64,000 nt of DNA from Lumbricus terrestris (GCA_949752735.1 OX457047.1:21329936-21393935), one strand, 5' to 3'; positions 24,841 through 43,080 are shown, numbered from the stretch's first letter. Notes: generated from the sequence alone by a model not told the origin. Numbers and translations: made by a program.

Positions 24841-25300
24841 TCCAGCTAAGCGCTGACTAAGTTTTATTGGGAAAAAGCAGAGAAATTCGAGAGCAGTAGG
24901 AACGTCGTTCCCACGCGTTCCAACCCATTTTAAACCCTGCTGTCTATCAATGTTTTATCGAAAATTGATGTGTGTGGATCTAATTTTTTGCCGGCCCACA
25001 ATTTAATGCTGTTTATGTGTAAATGTAGATGTGTATGTAAACTTAATTAGGCCTATACTCGATTTTCTATAACGATAGGCCTATGTTGTAGGCTCGACGC
25101 TGCGAATTTGTTTGAATTTGTTTGATTGTAAAGCTGTCTGTTCTGTTAGTAGTTAAGTTTAATTAAGATTTCTGCATAACTTGTAAATGCAAAGCGCAGT
25201 GCGTCTTGCAGGCGCTTCATTAAAGAAAAGATTTTTATAGATTATTTTAAATTTAATATCTGACCCATCTGGATTTGGTTAGCCAGACAGACCACTAACT

Positions 25301-25970
25301 GGCGTAATTGCAGAACACGGGACGCTAGTTTTTCTAGTTTTTATGCTTTTTAGCGTTATATTTATTATCCTTAGTGATGATCTCTGTCGCGCTGTGATTG
25401 GTTGAATAAAAATAAATATGGATGATTTATAAATGGATACCTGTTATAGATAGATACGCGTTATTTATGTCGTTGAAGTTAAAATGAATATTCCATATAA
25501 ACGACGTTTGTAGAGACAAATTAGTCTCTTTGGAGTATTTACAGGCTCATTAAATACTTCATAATCATGTTTGCTGCGAAACATGTCGAAAAGACTATGC
25601 GTTAATACAGGAAAAGTCTAAACTGTCAGGATTCTCGTGGCGTTGTAGTAGGCCTAGTTTGTAAACGAAAAGAGTCCGTGTTAAAGAATAACTTTCTCTC
25701 AAAATTGACTCAAATCGTTAGAGACAACATTTTATTCAATATTGCAAATATAAATTAATTCCCATAAGTAATAAGTACATTTTTAGTTAATTAATACGTT
25801 CAAATGAAAAGACTTTCAATTGAATATGACTTGTTAACTCTTGTGCTATATGTTCTTTGCTTCCGTAATTACATCAATCATAATTATAAACCACGCCTAC
25901 AATACGGTTTGTTTTTGAAATCGCTAAGAAAAACTAGAAAAACTAGCGTCCCGTGTTCTGCAATTACGCC
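25301..25970. mobile_element. Inverted-repeat DNA element (670 bp) upstream of REEP5
   Basis: Perfect 42-bp terminal inverted repeats start GGCGTAATTGCAGAACACGG. An exact 8-bp duplication CACTAACT sits at 25293-25300 and 25971-25978. No coding capacity. It ends about 160 bp before the REEP5 start codon, so it lies in or next to the promoter. Superfamily unassigned (GG ends, 8-bp target site). Confidence 0.92.
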
Positions 25971-26133
25971 CACTAACTCACTGACTTACAAAGCGCATTT
26001 CCGGTTTGCATGTCGTTAATAATTATTCGTGCATGGTCCAGCCGCCATCGTTCCTCTGAGTAGCTCTGCGGACATTAAAGATCATCGTCGATTCGAGTTC
26101 ATTCTTCTTTACGTTTGATTTTGTTTCGTGAAA

Positions 26134-32151
<6,018 letters not shown>

Positions 32152-33493
32152 CAGCTGTCGTCCATTCTCGTCCCATCCTGTAGCAATCAACGAGCGCTTG
32201 TGTCTCAACTTCGCAAGGACATCTGGACTTTGATAGTTGTGCCACTGCTTTGCAATCCAGTTTCTGTGTTGTCAATTTGGATGGGATCTGTCGTGTGCTG
32301 TTGAACTACAATGTATGGGGACAGACTGGTAACGACGGACGAGGATGTGGAGTCGTTTTTTCTTTTCAGAAATTTCTTCTTTCATGAGGGTTCCGATTGC
32401 CCGATGTGGGATTTTAGCGGTGTTCGGATTTCGTGTTTTGTCCTGTTGTGGCCTCAACCATTTTAAAATTTAGTTTTAATTGTGTGAAGTTCGCTTTGCA
32501 CTGTAGACGGAATTTTGCGGATAAGCTGCTGACACTTAAGTTTCGCTGAACTGGGGGTTTGTAAAATACTTCTTATGATTAATAATAATATTATACAGTT
32601 AGCAAAGCATTGTTGTAAATTAAATTCTTCAAGGTTTGGGTGCTGGGTGAATCTTGAGGAGACACATAGCAATCGGACACGTTATTCAAAAGCATTTATT
32701 GTGCCTCTGGCTTTAGTTTTCTTTTTTTGTGACTTCAAAAGTTTTCGGATTCCATTCTCTACTTTGTGCTCTGTTTTCTGATTGTGGCTTCTTCCGTGTG
32801 TGATTTGTTCCAGCTTTTTACTTTGAAATCTCTCGCTGTTGTGCAGGTGATGTCATTTTGATTTGCATACAGAACTATATATTATATATATAAAATATAT
32901 AAACCGAATCTGTGTTTATCTGTTCCTATTTGCATGTCTCTGGTTACATAGCTTCTTAAACTAACATAAATTCTCATCTTTACAGAGTTTTAATCGTTCA
33001 ATATATATCTACAAGGGCTTATATCTAGTTTGACTGTTCTGAAAGTTCAATGAGTGATTGATTATCAGTTCCTACACAGTAATCACAATATTGGTATTAT
33101 TTATTATGCATTTCAATCTTCATTCTGTGCTTCTCGGCTTTTCCTGAGTTAAAATATCTCATCGGAAGGAAGGAGCTTGTAAAATGTAATGTGAAGCTAA
33201 GTAGCACTGCTTAGCACACTGATTTTACTTTTTAAAGGGTAATAGATTTTGATGTTTATGCCTAACATCTCAGATAGTGGTTTCAAAAGCATGAAGAACT
33301 TTTTGACTTGATTTCCTGTTGATCCGTATCATCTCTTTATATTGATGTTGGGTTATAATTTTTGCATATTACCTGAAAACTCGAAAATCAAATAGTCAGT
33401 TGTGCTGAAATGATGATCTGTTGACACTGCCAATGTACTTTGCCAATCTCAATATTGTTTTTTGATCCTATTTCGAATCAACACTTTGGAAAA

Positions 33494-33499
33494 AATAAA
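33494..33499 (+). terminator. Candidate REEP5 polyadenylation signal AATAAA
   Basis: AATAAA 1.34 kb after the stop codon on the sense strand. It is the first canonical signal I found downstream; use is inferred. Confidence 0.4.
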
Positions 33500-35984
33500 T
33501 TATTCATGCATAACTCATTTTGTTTTTAGTTTCCTTAATTGTTTTGAGAAGCACTGTTGGATTTTTCCAGTCATGCGTAGATGGCTTTTATTATGGAAGT
33601 TGCAAAAGAATGATTTGATCACCTGTTGATTATAATCTTTCAAAATATACAATTGTTAAGTAACTTAACTGATACGTGACCATGTGCCCAGCTTTTATTG
33701 AGCAACTGCTTCAAACTCAGTGGTCACATTCTTCTGTCAAGGATTGACAGAATTTCTCAAAACTTCCTGCAGTAGCTTCGGATTTTATGAATTTCTTGAA
33801 TCAATTTCGTCGGAAAAAGCTTGTATATTTTGTCAATTAAATGACATTAATCGAAAGTGATTTAGATGCACTAAGTGTTGTTCACTGTTTAGAAATCGTT
33901 TGCAAGTCGTGTGTGTGTGCCACAGGTGTTAGAACTGCGCGTCTCTGAGATGTCTATATACGTTTATGTAAATATATTCATTATACTAATCAATGCAAGC
34001 ATTTAAAACATGTCTTGTGTGCATTGGCCATGTGCACAGATTTGCGCATCGTGAGTAGTCATGCACTAACAGTTTAAAGTACATGATGCATGCATGCATT
34101 GCAACGGCTGTCTACTTAACACGCTGGTATGCAGGATTTGTCACTTTCTGTTACGTATATTGGTTGTCGTGTAGATGCTACGGTGTTCGTACAGCGACCC
34201 ATTAAGCTGTGGTTATTATTCTTGTTTTGTGGACATTCAGATTTATATCTGTATTCACTGTATACATAATGTGTATTGCTTATTTAAATATATGTCTTCT
34301 TTCTTTAGACTGGATGGACAGTTGGACCCTTATCCATCTAACTTAACTCCTAGATTCGGCAATGTTTCTTCTATAATTATTACAGACGTGGAAATTCATA
34401 TTACTAAATTTTCCTTTCAGAAGTTGTGAGGTTATTGCATTAAACCAACTACAGTTTCTCATTTACCCAAGTTCTACTGCTTGTAACGTTTATCGTCAAG
34501 TGGGTGCAATTTTTAAACTTTGCAATACGTAATGATCGGTTTCTGGTTGTTTTTAAATCGTTGAATCTGTAGCCTTGTAGCGCTTTGGGGTTTACTTTGT
34601 CTAAGATAGAGAAATAATTTTACACCAGAATTTAGTAAAGTCGATGCTAATTTGCCTAGAACTCTATTACTTAGACTAACAAAATTGAAATGATTCTTTT
34701 CCAATGGATTTAGTTGAATAGTTTGTATTCCTTCATTTTTCTGGTTTTCAGGGTTTTGTTTAGAACTGGTTTCGATTTGCATTTGGGTTTCAATCGATCG
34801 ATTCTACGACCGGGTGGAGTTGATGGTTGTGTCGCTATGATTGAGTTGATTGCGGTTTGTTTTGGTGATTGAAATGAACAGAACTGCCGAGTTAGGGGAA
34901 ATGACAAATGACATTCTACCATTTTTTTCTCTCCGAGATGTGGATGCTTGTTGACGTTTTTCTGCTTAGTTTTGCTTCATCTAGATATAGAACATCTGGA
35001 ACCGTGTGTTGACACTTTTCTTCCTCATTTAACCATTGTCACCTGTTGTGTGGTTGAAACAAAAGTGCAATCTAGTTTTAGATATTCATTCCTGACACGG
35101 ATTTTAAATTGGAAAAGATAGGTGCTTTGATGACCATTTTTTCTAGCCCAAGTGCAAAAACGTTTGCCTATCGTACTGTAATTTCCACAGTTCCATGTGC
35201 TGCTAGTGGGCTCATCATAAGAAAGTATCTTCAGATGTACACGTTTTTACCTACTAGTCGTGTGGCCTTGACCCTGCTCACTTTTCAATGAATTCACCGG
35301 ATGAGATCTGTCAACTCAACCTAGCCCGTTTTAATGGGTACCAAAAATTGATTGTCGATCCCCACGTATTTGTCATGCTATTCCGAGACTCAAATCCGAA
35401 ATAAGATGTCATGAGTCTCATGACTAAGGAAAACGACACCTTCATCTACAGAGATGCCTATGCAAAACCTTCACTAATTGGTGTAGCTAGGCCTTGCGGG
35501 CTGGTTGTATTGTATATAAGCATTTATTCATCCATTCGAACATTTATATAGGGCTCCTTCAAGAAAGAAAAACTACTCGGAGGTGCTCTGGAATCCAGTG
35601 CCCAAAAAGAACAGTTTTAAGTTTAGTAACGAACGATTCTTATTAAGCGCCTCTTACAGACTAGCTGCTCAGCGTGACAGCCCGACGAAATAAAAAGGAC
35701 CACGTAGCGAAGAGCTGAAGACGACACCCCAATAAGATCTGATTATCGATAGTGGGAGGTAGGTCATTCCACATAGAAGGGCCACAATGGCAAGCTTTAC
35801 TCCTTGGCTGCATATGGGAGACCAAAGTTGTATGAAATCAAGTCTACTTGAATTGTTCCGACCAATGGGTCTGAATACTAACGGGCAATCAACATGCGAG
35901 TATGCAACTAGGGTTTGTGTGACCTGTGGAAACGCATTGCCCTTGTTTATTTTCAATATGAAGATCTAAAATAGTAGATTTGTA

Positions 35985-36510
35985 TAATCGTGACATCACA
36001 ATTGGCCTTGTTTATATTCTCAAAATGTACTTTCGTAATAATTATTAGATTTGTGTCATTCTTGAAGTGACGTCACAATAGGTCCAGTTTTTTAATTCTC
36101 GAAGTGAACTTATATAGACCTAGGCCTAATAATAGTGGTGTTGTCGTAATCGTAATCTCGAAATTTCTAAAGCGCCACTGGAAAGCCAAGCGCGGGGCAC
36201 CGGCTTATTCACGAGTGCTGCGTTGAGTTAGAAGGGTTGTCCGTGAGAGTAGTCCGTGGTGGTCCGGGTCGAGTTACCATAGGATCAGGATCAGATGCCG
36301 TTACGCTAGCTTTGTATTCTCAAAATGAAATTATGTGATAGATCTGTATCGTGTCGATCGATGTGACGTCACAATAGGTCGAATTTCGTTTTCACAGTAA
36401 ACTTATTTAATGGTAGAACGTACTGTAGCCTATCAATCGAAGTGACGTCACAAAAGCTCCGTTTTATATTCTCAAAATGAACATTTTTAATAGTAGATCA
36501 GTATCATAAT
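35985..36510. repeat. Degenerate tandem units with CRE (TGACGTCA) motifs
   Basis: Four copies of GTGACGTCACAATAGGTC-like sequence (near 35990, 36067, 36363 and 36441), each followed by a TTTATATTCTCAAAATGAA-like segment. Three have the full palindromic TGACGTCA; the first has TGACATCA. An unrelated block (36160-36305) separates the two pairs. Confidence 0.75.
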
Positions 36511-36739
36511 CGTTCAAATCATATCGAAAACGTGGCCTATATGTATAGATCTATATATTATAAAACTTTCACAGTTGATCCACGTACTAACACGAAATCA
36601 CCAGCTGCCAAAAGGTTCATTAATTTATAGTTGCACTTATGTGCAAATACTGAATTACGTCATTATATCACGTAGGTCACTTTGAGACTTCAAGAAATAG
36701 TAAATAATATTTCTAAGTTGAGGCGATGAAACAACGATC

Positions 36740-36909
36740 GACTCGACTACAACGATCGACTCGACTTGGGAATTAAATGAATGATGGAATCGACTTGCAA
36801 ACCGATCGACTCGACCTGATCAAGTTGCGATCGACTCGATCGATCGACTGCGGGTATAGGAATTTGAATAATATTCAAATTCCTATAACCGCGTATATTA
36901 TACGCGGTT
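36740..36909. repeat. CGATCGACTCGA repeats followed by two back-to-back hairpins
   Basis: CGATCGACTCGA-type words recur at least five times from 36734 to 36850. 36855-36887 is an inverted repeat with 15-bp arms (TATAGGAATTTGAAT). 36887-36909 is another with 10-bp arms (AACCGCGTAT). The two hairpins share one base. Confidence 0.85.
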
Positions 36910-37479
36910 ATTCAAGAAAATTAAGTTGACACTGCAATGAAAGCCTATTTACACGAAGAAGGAAATTGTAGGCCTAACTTAAGCGTAGGCTACTAAACTG
37001 ATTGTTTCAGCATGAATTGATTGAGCATGTAAATAACGTAGACGTAGGCCTATAGGCTATCTTTATTATGGCGAGACAAAATTAATGTCCGACTGTACAA
37101 CAGCAATGCATACAGCAGAAAAAGCACAATGTCTGAAGGAAAGAACATACGATATTATTTTTAGACAAGTTTCAGAAATACTTAGCTATATTATCCATAG
37201 AGGTGTATTATATAATAAATATATCACTAGAGGGAGTATCACGTCTCTATATTGAATCATCGTCTAAAGTCATGTCGACCAATCACATCATATCATATCT
37301 GTCTAAAGTCATGTCGACCAATCACATCATATCATATCTGTCTAAAGTCATGTCGACCAATCACATCATATCATATCTGTCTAAAGTCATGTCGACCAAT
37401 CACAGACGAGTTCTTATACCGACCAATCACAGTCTTACAGCTTCGATCAGCTGGAAAAGTAAATAAATTTAAAACGAAC

Positions 37480-40400
37480 ATGTCGATGTTTACTTGTGAA
37501 TTTTGCAACAAACAGTTTCTTGCGAACTATACGTTGAGGCGTCATGTTCGTCAATTTCACAAAGATGCTGAACTTCCAGAAGCCCGACCTCTAGGTCGAA
37601 AGTCGAAGCCCACTGCTAATGATACGTTTGTTACCTGCGAAATTTGCGATAAGAAACAGGTCAACAAAAAAGCACTGGCCTATCACCGAAAGCGGAAACA
37701 TGAACAAACCGATTCCGAAGAGCGAAGGAAAAGTGAAATAACAGCTTTCCAGTTCGAAAATTTTACTGGTAAGCTTTCAGGCGGTGTTTTAGCGGTATGT
37801 TCTTTAGGCCTACCTTGTAACCGTAAGGGTGCGACCCGAATCCACGAAACTCAAATCCCTTAAAATAATTTCGGCCGGATACCCGAAATTAGTTTTCATT
37901 ACCACAACATTACCACTACCACATTATTTATCACCCGGTTGACGTTGAATGTTAGAAATGCTACCATCCGCTCAGCCCAATCAAACCCTTCTCCTAACCG
38001 ACACACAAGGTCCCCGATAGCCTACTGCAATTATTACGCCAATTATTCCTCATCGCATGACATTCAGGCTATATTTTTCAAAAACATACTTTCAAAAGTC
38101 GTGGTTTGTCAATTTCAGCTTGAATTAGAGAAATATAAATAAATATTATTTTGTCTCTCCAGTGTGATTTTCTGTGAATTTTTTGCCATAACTAAATTTT
38201 GGTGGTCGGATAAAAAACAAGTACCAACTTTGCATAAAAGTTTCTATGACAGTTGCATGTGCAATTACTAGGTTTGCGGAACTGACTTTGAATACAGGAA
38301 TAGGTTAATTAGTTAAATGTTATTGCATTTTATCAGTGGTTATACATTGCTCATCCATAATTATGTGAATGATCTGGTTGGATCCAGCTGAATTTAAGCT
38401 TGAGTGTATGCATGTACCAGCCATTTCATTACACTGGTGGAAATCTTGCATTCATGGTCATGATGTAATTTTTGGTGGTGCATTCATTTAATCTGTTACT
38501 CATTGAATCAGCAATTGCTATATTATGTCATGACAAGCAATTATTGATTATTCCTCTACTTTTCTTTTAAGGAGCTGAACCGACGACGCTCTTCAGCTTT
38601 CCAGCTCGTATACAGCCGAAGAAGCATCCAATCCAACGTGTACTGGAATGTACGTCACACGACACTGAACGGTTGGGAGCTGAACCGACGACGCTCTTCA
38701 ACTTTCCAGCTCGTATACAGCCGAAGAAGCATCCAATCCAACGTGTACTGGAATGTACGTCACACGACACTGAACGGTTGGGAGCTGAACCGACGACGCT
38801 CTTCAACTTTCCAGCTCGTATACAGCCGAAGAAGCATCCAATCCAACGTGTACTGGAATGTACGTCACACGACACTGAACGGTTGGGAGCTGAACCGACG
38901 ACGCTCTTCAACTTTCCAGCTCGTATACAGCCGAAGAAGCATCCAATCCAACGTGTACTGGAATGTACGTCACACGACACTGAACGGTTGGGAGCTGAAC
39001 CGACGACGCTCTTCAACTTTCCAGCTCGTATACAGCCGAAGAAGCATCCAATCCAACGTGTACTGGAATGTACGTCACACGACACTGAACGGTTGGGAGC
39101 TGAACCGACGACGCTCTTCAACTTTCCAGCTCGTATACAGCCGAAGAAGCATCCAATCCAACGTGTACTGGAATGTACGTCACACGACACTGAACGGTTG
39201 GGAGCTGAACCGACGACGCTCTTCAACTTTCCAGCTCGTATACAGCCGAAGAAGCATCCAATCCAACGTGTACTGGAATGTACGTCACACGACACTGAAC
39301 GGTTGGGAGCTGAACCGACGACGCTCTTCAACTTTCCAGCTCGTATACAGCCGAAGAAGCATCCAATCCAACGTGTACTGGAATGTACGTCACACGACAC
39401 TGAACAGTTGGGAGCTGAACCGACGACGCTCTTCAACTTTCCAGCTCGTATACAGCCGAAGAAGCATCCAATCCAACGTGTGCTGGAATGTACGTCACAC
39501 GACACTGAACACTGCGCAACTACTGAATTGTTAGGAAAAACTTCTGCTCAACGATCACAACTCCTTTGCAGCAAAAATCCCAAAACAGGTGACCATTCAT
39601 ACTGTCTTCAGTCACCAATACAAATTAAACGTAAGCTCGATACAGCATTGAGTGCTTTGATTGCTGCTAAGAGAAAGCTGCTAAGAGAAAGCTGAAATTT
39701 GCACAACAGTGTAATCGACGATTAAAACAGAAACTAAAGCATGTTAAAGATCAACTATCAGAAATGCAGAAGAAGCAGCTCATAACAGAACGTGCTGAGC
39801 AGAATTTGTCATCATTTGGTGATTCTGCGTTTGCTCATATAGGTAGACGAATGAGAAGTTCTGTTTCTGGGAATGTTAGAGCTCAATATCCTCGTGAGAT
39901 ACGTGACTTTGCTTTGTCTCTGAACTTTCATTCTGCCAAAGCATACGATTTTGTTCGAAGCCAGTTTGAGAACTGTCTTCCACATCCAAAGACATTGACA
40001 AATTGGTATGGCTGCATAGCCACTGTCGCAGCTCTACGACTTACCGATACTATGGACAAATTAAGAGATGAAAGTGCAGAATCTGAACATCATGGACCAC
40101 AGATCGATATTAGTATTTTGTCGAACTTTGTAGAAAATGTGGTAGTGTATATTGCTGGACTCGTTATTCACAAGTTGAAGACACATCTGACTTGCAATGA
40201 CTGTGCAACTGTCCTATTTTGGAACGAGGCCCGTAATGAACTACTTCCAAGAGATTTCGGACTGCTGGAGATCAAAGATCGTGGAGGTCTCTTGCGACCT
40301 TCTCACGATGTTGTGCAACTTTGCAAAGCTAGTGAGTCACACTTCAGAAGTAAGATGGGTCCTTTCGAGCCACCAGTAATGGCTGCATGTCTTAAAACTA

Positions 40401-40636
40401 CCCTAATTACAGATGTCCTTGGCTGTTTTGTTGGAAGCAACATCTTTTCAGCCTTGATGGACCATTCCTCTGGAACTGAGCCATTAAGAGATCACAGAGT
40501 TTTGCTCATGAAGAGAGTCATAGATGAATACCTTACCTGTCGTCTGCATCACCAGGGCAAGAGCTTTACAAGGAGTATTCATGAAGAAAGCAAGAGATCA
40601 AAACTCAACAAAACTGTCATCTTTAGTGGCCAGTAG
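37480..40636 (+). pseudogene. P-element/THAP9-like transposase with C2H2 fingers and 35-aa repeats, frameshifted
   Basis: Exon 1 (37480-37768) starts MSMFTCEFCNKQF and encodes two C-x2-C-x12-H-x4-H fingers. The donor G|GTAAGC joins in phase to exon 2 after TTTTAAG at 38571. Exon 2 opens with nine 35-residue repeats (GAEPTTLFNFPARIQPKKHP, then IQRVLECTSHDTERL), followed by a basic stretch, a coiled coil, a helix-turn-helix (REIRDFALSLNFHSAKAYDF through LPHPKTLTNWYG) and a C-terminal block (VVYIAGLVIHKL, RGGLLRPSHDVVQLCKASE) as in THAP9/P transposases. Two defects: a 14-bp tandem duplication (39663-39676 and 39677-39690) shifts the frame and gives a stop at 39693-39695. After the HTH the sequence passes straight to the C-terminal block, so the RNase-H-like catalytic core is missing. 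It is a non-autonomous copy. Confidence 0.82.
38572..39510 (+). repeat. Nine-unit 105-bp minisatellite inside the transposase exon
   Basis: Units start at 38572, 38677, 38782, 38887, 38992, 39097, 39202, 39307 and 39412 (the last about 99 bp). The array begins exactly at the splice acceptor. Units are identical except for G at 38596, A at 39406 and G at 39482. The unit is a multiple of three and open in two plus frames and one minus frame; the frame that joins to exon 1 and runs on towards the coiled coil is the biological one. Confidence 0.96.
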
Positions 40637-41711
40637 AATGTCCAGTACCATCACTGACCTGTTTCTGTACAGCTGTCAAGAGTGGCTTTATATAAAGAAG
40701 TCTCTGCGAATACTTCTCATTTCTGTCTAGTAGTCCTGCAAAGGATTTGCTGTACTTAACAATATCAGATTCTGTTCAAGAGTATTACTTCTTTTGATGT
40801 GTATATAGAAATTTACAAATTAGGATGTTTATGTGCCTCTATAAAAGAGTAATCTGTTAATGTAAGTATTTATAAGCTATTCTAAAAGTGTTTCAGAACT
40901 GCATAATTATTTAGCTCTAAAGATGTTGCATAAATTTGGGTAACATAATGTCTGCACTGATGCATAGAAATTTCTATTCTCTCATTGAACTATGAACTTT
41001 GCACTAGTTAGTTAAAGCACTGCTACTGCTAAATTAGTACATGATTGATGAAGATCACTGTATAATGGACTTAAATAAAAACTACTTATTAACAGAATAC
41101 CTTGTATTTAAAGAGAGTAACCACTGATGATGCCATCTGTACATTACATGGTCCTTGGGTGGCTGTATCTTGGGGCACATAATTAAGAAGTAATTACGTG
41201 CTCCTTTTGAAAATCTATTGATATAAACTTGATATTCCATATAATATTGTATTGCAAGTTTTTTGTTGATTAGGAAAGTGTATGCCATTTCATATATATT
41301 TTTTTATACCAAAGCACCTTGTGGAGTACATTGTGAGTCTTTGTGACACCATTAACACATATATACATGTTATATTACCATAATTATACTTGTTGTAAAG
41401 GATAAGCACACTCAAGCTTTTTTCCTTTCCAGAATCACTCTTCCTCCTTTCATTCTTTCTTGTGTTAATTCCTCACTGCGAAAATAGATAAACTTGAAAT
41501 AAACTTGAAACTATGCTACCACCACCACAAATTGTACTATTCAGTAGTAACTTGTTAACGGTGTGACTTTGTAATTTGATTATTGTGCTTGCATAATTGT
41601 CATGGTATTGTTGCAATTTATGTTTTTACTTATGTTTTGGATTTGAATTATAATATTTGAATTTTACTGAACATCTTTTGTAATGGTTTTATTTTAATTT
41701 TTCTCCATTTC

Positions 41712-41914
41712 TGTAGAGCCCCTTCAAGTTATCTATTGAGAAGCGCTCCGGACTACGGCGTGGACACTGCATCTGAATTTCACGCCGAAGCACCGAGCAA
41801 TTGCGAGTGAAGGACTTGCTCAAGGTCCCTACACGGCGGCTTGAGGTGGATTCGAACCTGCTACCCTCCGGCTGCAAGGCGACAAACATTCTCATTACAC
41901 CACCGTGCTCCACA
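41712..41914 (-). repeat. tRNA-derived SINE, family 1, nested in the P-type transposon
   Basis: Minus copy; head GTGGAGCACGGTGGTGTAAT at the right end, B-box-like GGTTCGAATCC, GAGCAAGTCCTTCACTCGCA, tail GGGGCTCTACAG. Its presence shows the transposon is older than this insertion. Confidence 0.87.
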
Positions 41915-42480
41915 AACGAATTTTTTAACGAACTGTTCCATTCTTAATTGTTTAATCTGACTAACAGCATATATTATTGAAATCTGGAGATTTCTGCAAT
42001 GCTCAAAAAGCGAAGTTTTTTAAATGAGATTAATTCACAGGTGCTTAGTTAAAACAAAACCAATGGGGATATTTCACAGCTGCATCGCAAACACATGCTG
42101 TCTCCAGAAAGTGTAGGAGACTGCAGTGTAGTGGTTTCAAGGACAGATGTATACGTTTCAATTAAATTATTTTTTATTAATCATCTGTATTAACCAAATA
42201 TTCTCGATAGTTGGTAGACAATCAAATTAGTTAATTATTAGTTATTTTAATTAATTAGTTGAGGCCAAATTATTCAAATGATCGATATGTGTGTTATTGC
42301 ACTATACACATTTCTTCCAACAGTTAAACAGACCAACACCATAGCTAGGGGGTATTTTGGGTGTTTGAACAACCCCCAAAATGAAATAATGTAAAAATGA
42401 AATAAAGCATTTACTAGCACATAATGTAAGAAGTACAGCATGTAATGTATTGGCCATTCAATATAAATGTATAATAATGA

Positions 42481-42743
42481 TCTTCCTTTTAATGATTCAA
42501 TCTGAAAACCGCAGAATGATTACAGGTACAGGTTATACGAAATACGGCCCACTATTATATAGCAAAACACGCAGGTCGGTTTTACAGCAGTGGGTTCGAT
42601 AGCTTAACACTAATGACCTAAGTGCTGGATCACTCCTGGTTCGGCCAAGCAAGAAGTGGGAGGGGCTATCTTATTTTCAGCAGAACCCGAGTCAAACAAC
42701 ACAACAGCAAAGCGACGACCAGCTCTCTCTCAACTACGGACCC
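42481..42743 (-). repeat. tRNA-derived SINE, family 2 (deleted copy)
   Basis: About 80% similar to 43690-44051 over GTTGTGTTGTTTGACTCGGG, TTCTGCTGAAAATAAGATAG and beyond. The head keeps GGTCCGTAGTTGAGAGAGAG but lacks the B box, an internal deletion. A family C MITE follows immediately. Confidence 0.75.
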
Positions 42744-43080
42744 CAGGGCTGCACTAGTAAATTTTGAGGTGAGTACAGTAGTACACGCTGACTGGGAGAA
42801 AATTTTCCGACAACCTTATTTTTTAGTCGTCCGACCAAATTCCCGGGAAAATTTCGTCCATTTTCCCGTCTGGAAAATCGGACGCCCTTTTTTAGTCATC
42901 CGGCCCCCAAAAAACCACCTTGAACAGCCGTGTGCGCCTGATTTTCTAGCGTGTACGATGTACCCTGCCTTGTACCTGCGTGTACCCTACTTTTCGGGAG
43001 GTGAGTATACGATGTCGTTTTCCCCCGGAGGCGAGTATACGCTGCATACCCGCGTACACCCTTCGTGTACAGCCCGTCTG
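42744..43080 (+). mobile_element. hAT-type MITE, family C (about 337 bp), diverged
   Basis: Left end CAGGGCTGCACTAGTAAA, then TTTTGAGGTGAGTACAGTAG; right end GTGTACAGCCCGTCTG. No exact target duplication is evident (ACGGACCC against TCTGACCC). The interior has CTTTTTTAGTCATCCGG and GGAGGTGAGTATACG, so family membership is clear although it is older than the other copies. Confidence 0.8.

Larger units (their letters stand above)
32152..37220. other. REEP5 3' side and intergenic DNA
   Basis: The REEP5 stop is followed by a likely 3' UTR; the first AATAAA in good context is at 33494-33499. Small ORFs in 34175-35300 show no domain. 35640-35880 (minus) contains CATTGTGGCCCTTCTATGTGGAATGACC-like sequence resembling a LINE C-terminal 'WNDLPP' segment, but it is too decayed to assign. 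35985-36510 has tandem units with CRE motifs, and 36740-36909 has CGATCGACTCGA repeats and two hairpins, listed separately. Confidence 0.55.

Noticed and set aside
38567..39505. 312-codon antisense ORF and a second 298-codon plus ORF over the 105-bp array
   Set aside because: The unit length is a multiple of three, so any frame open in one unit is open in all. Only the frame that joins to exon 1 and runs on downstream has support.
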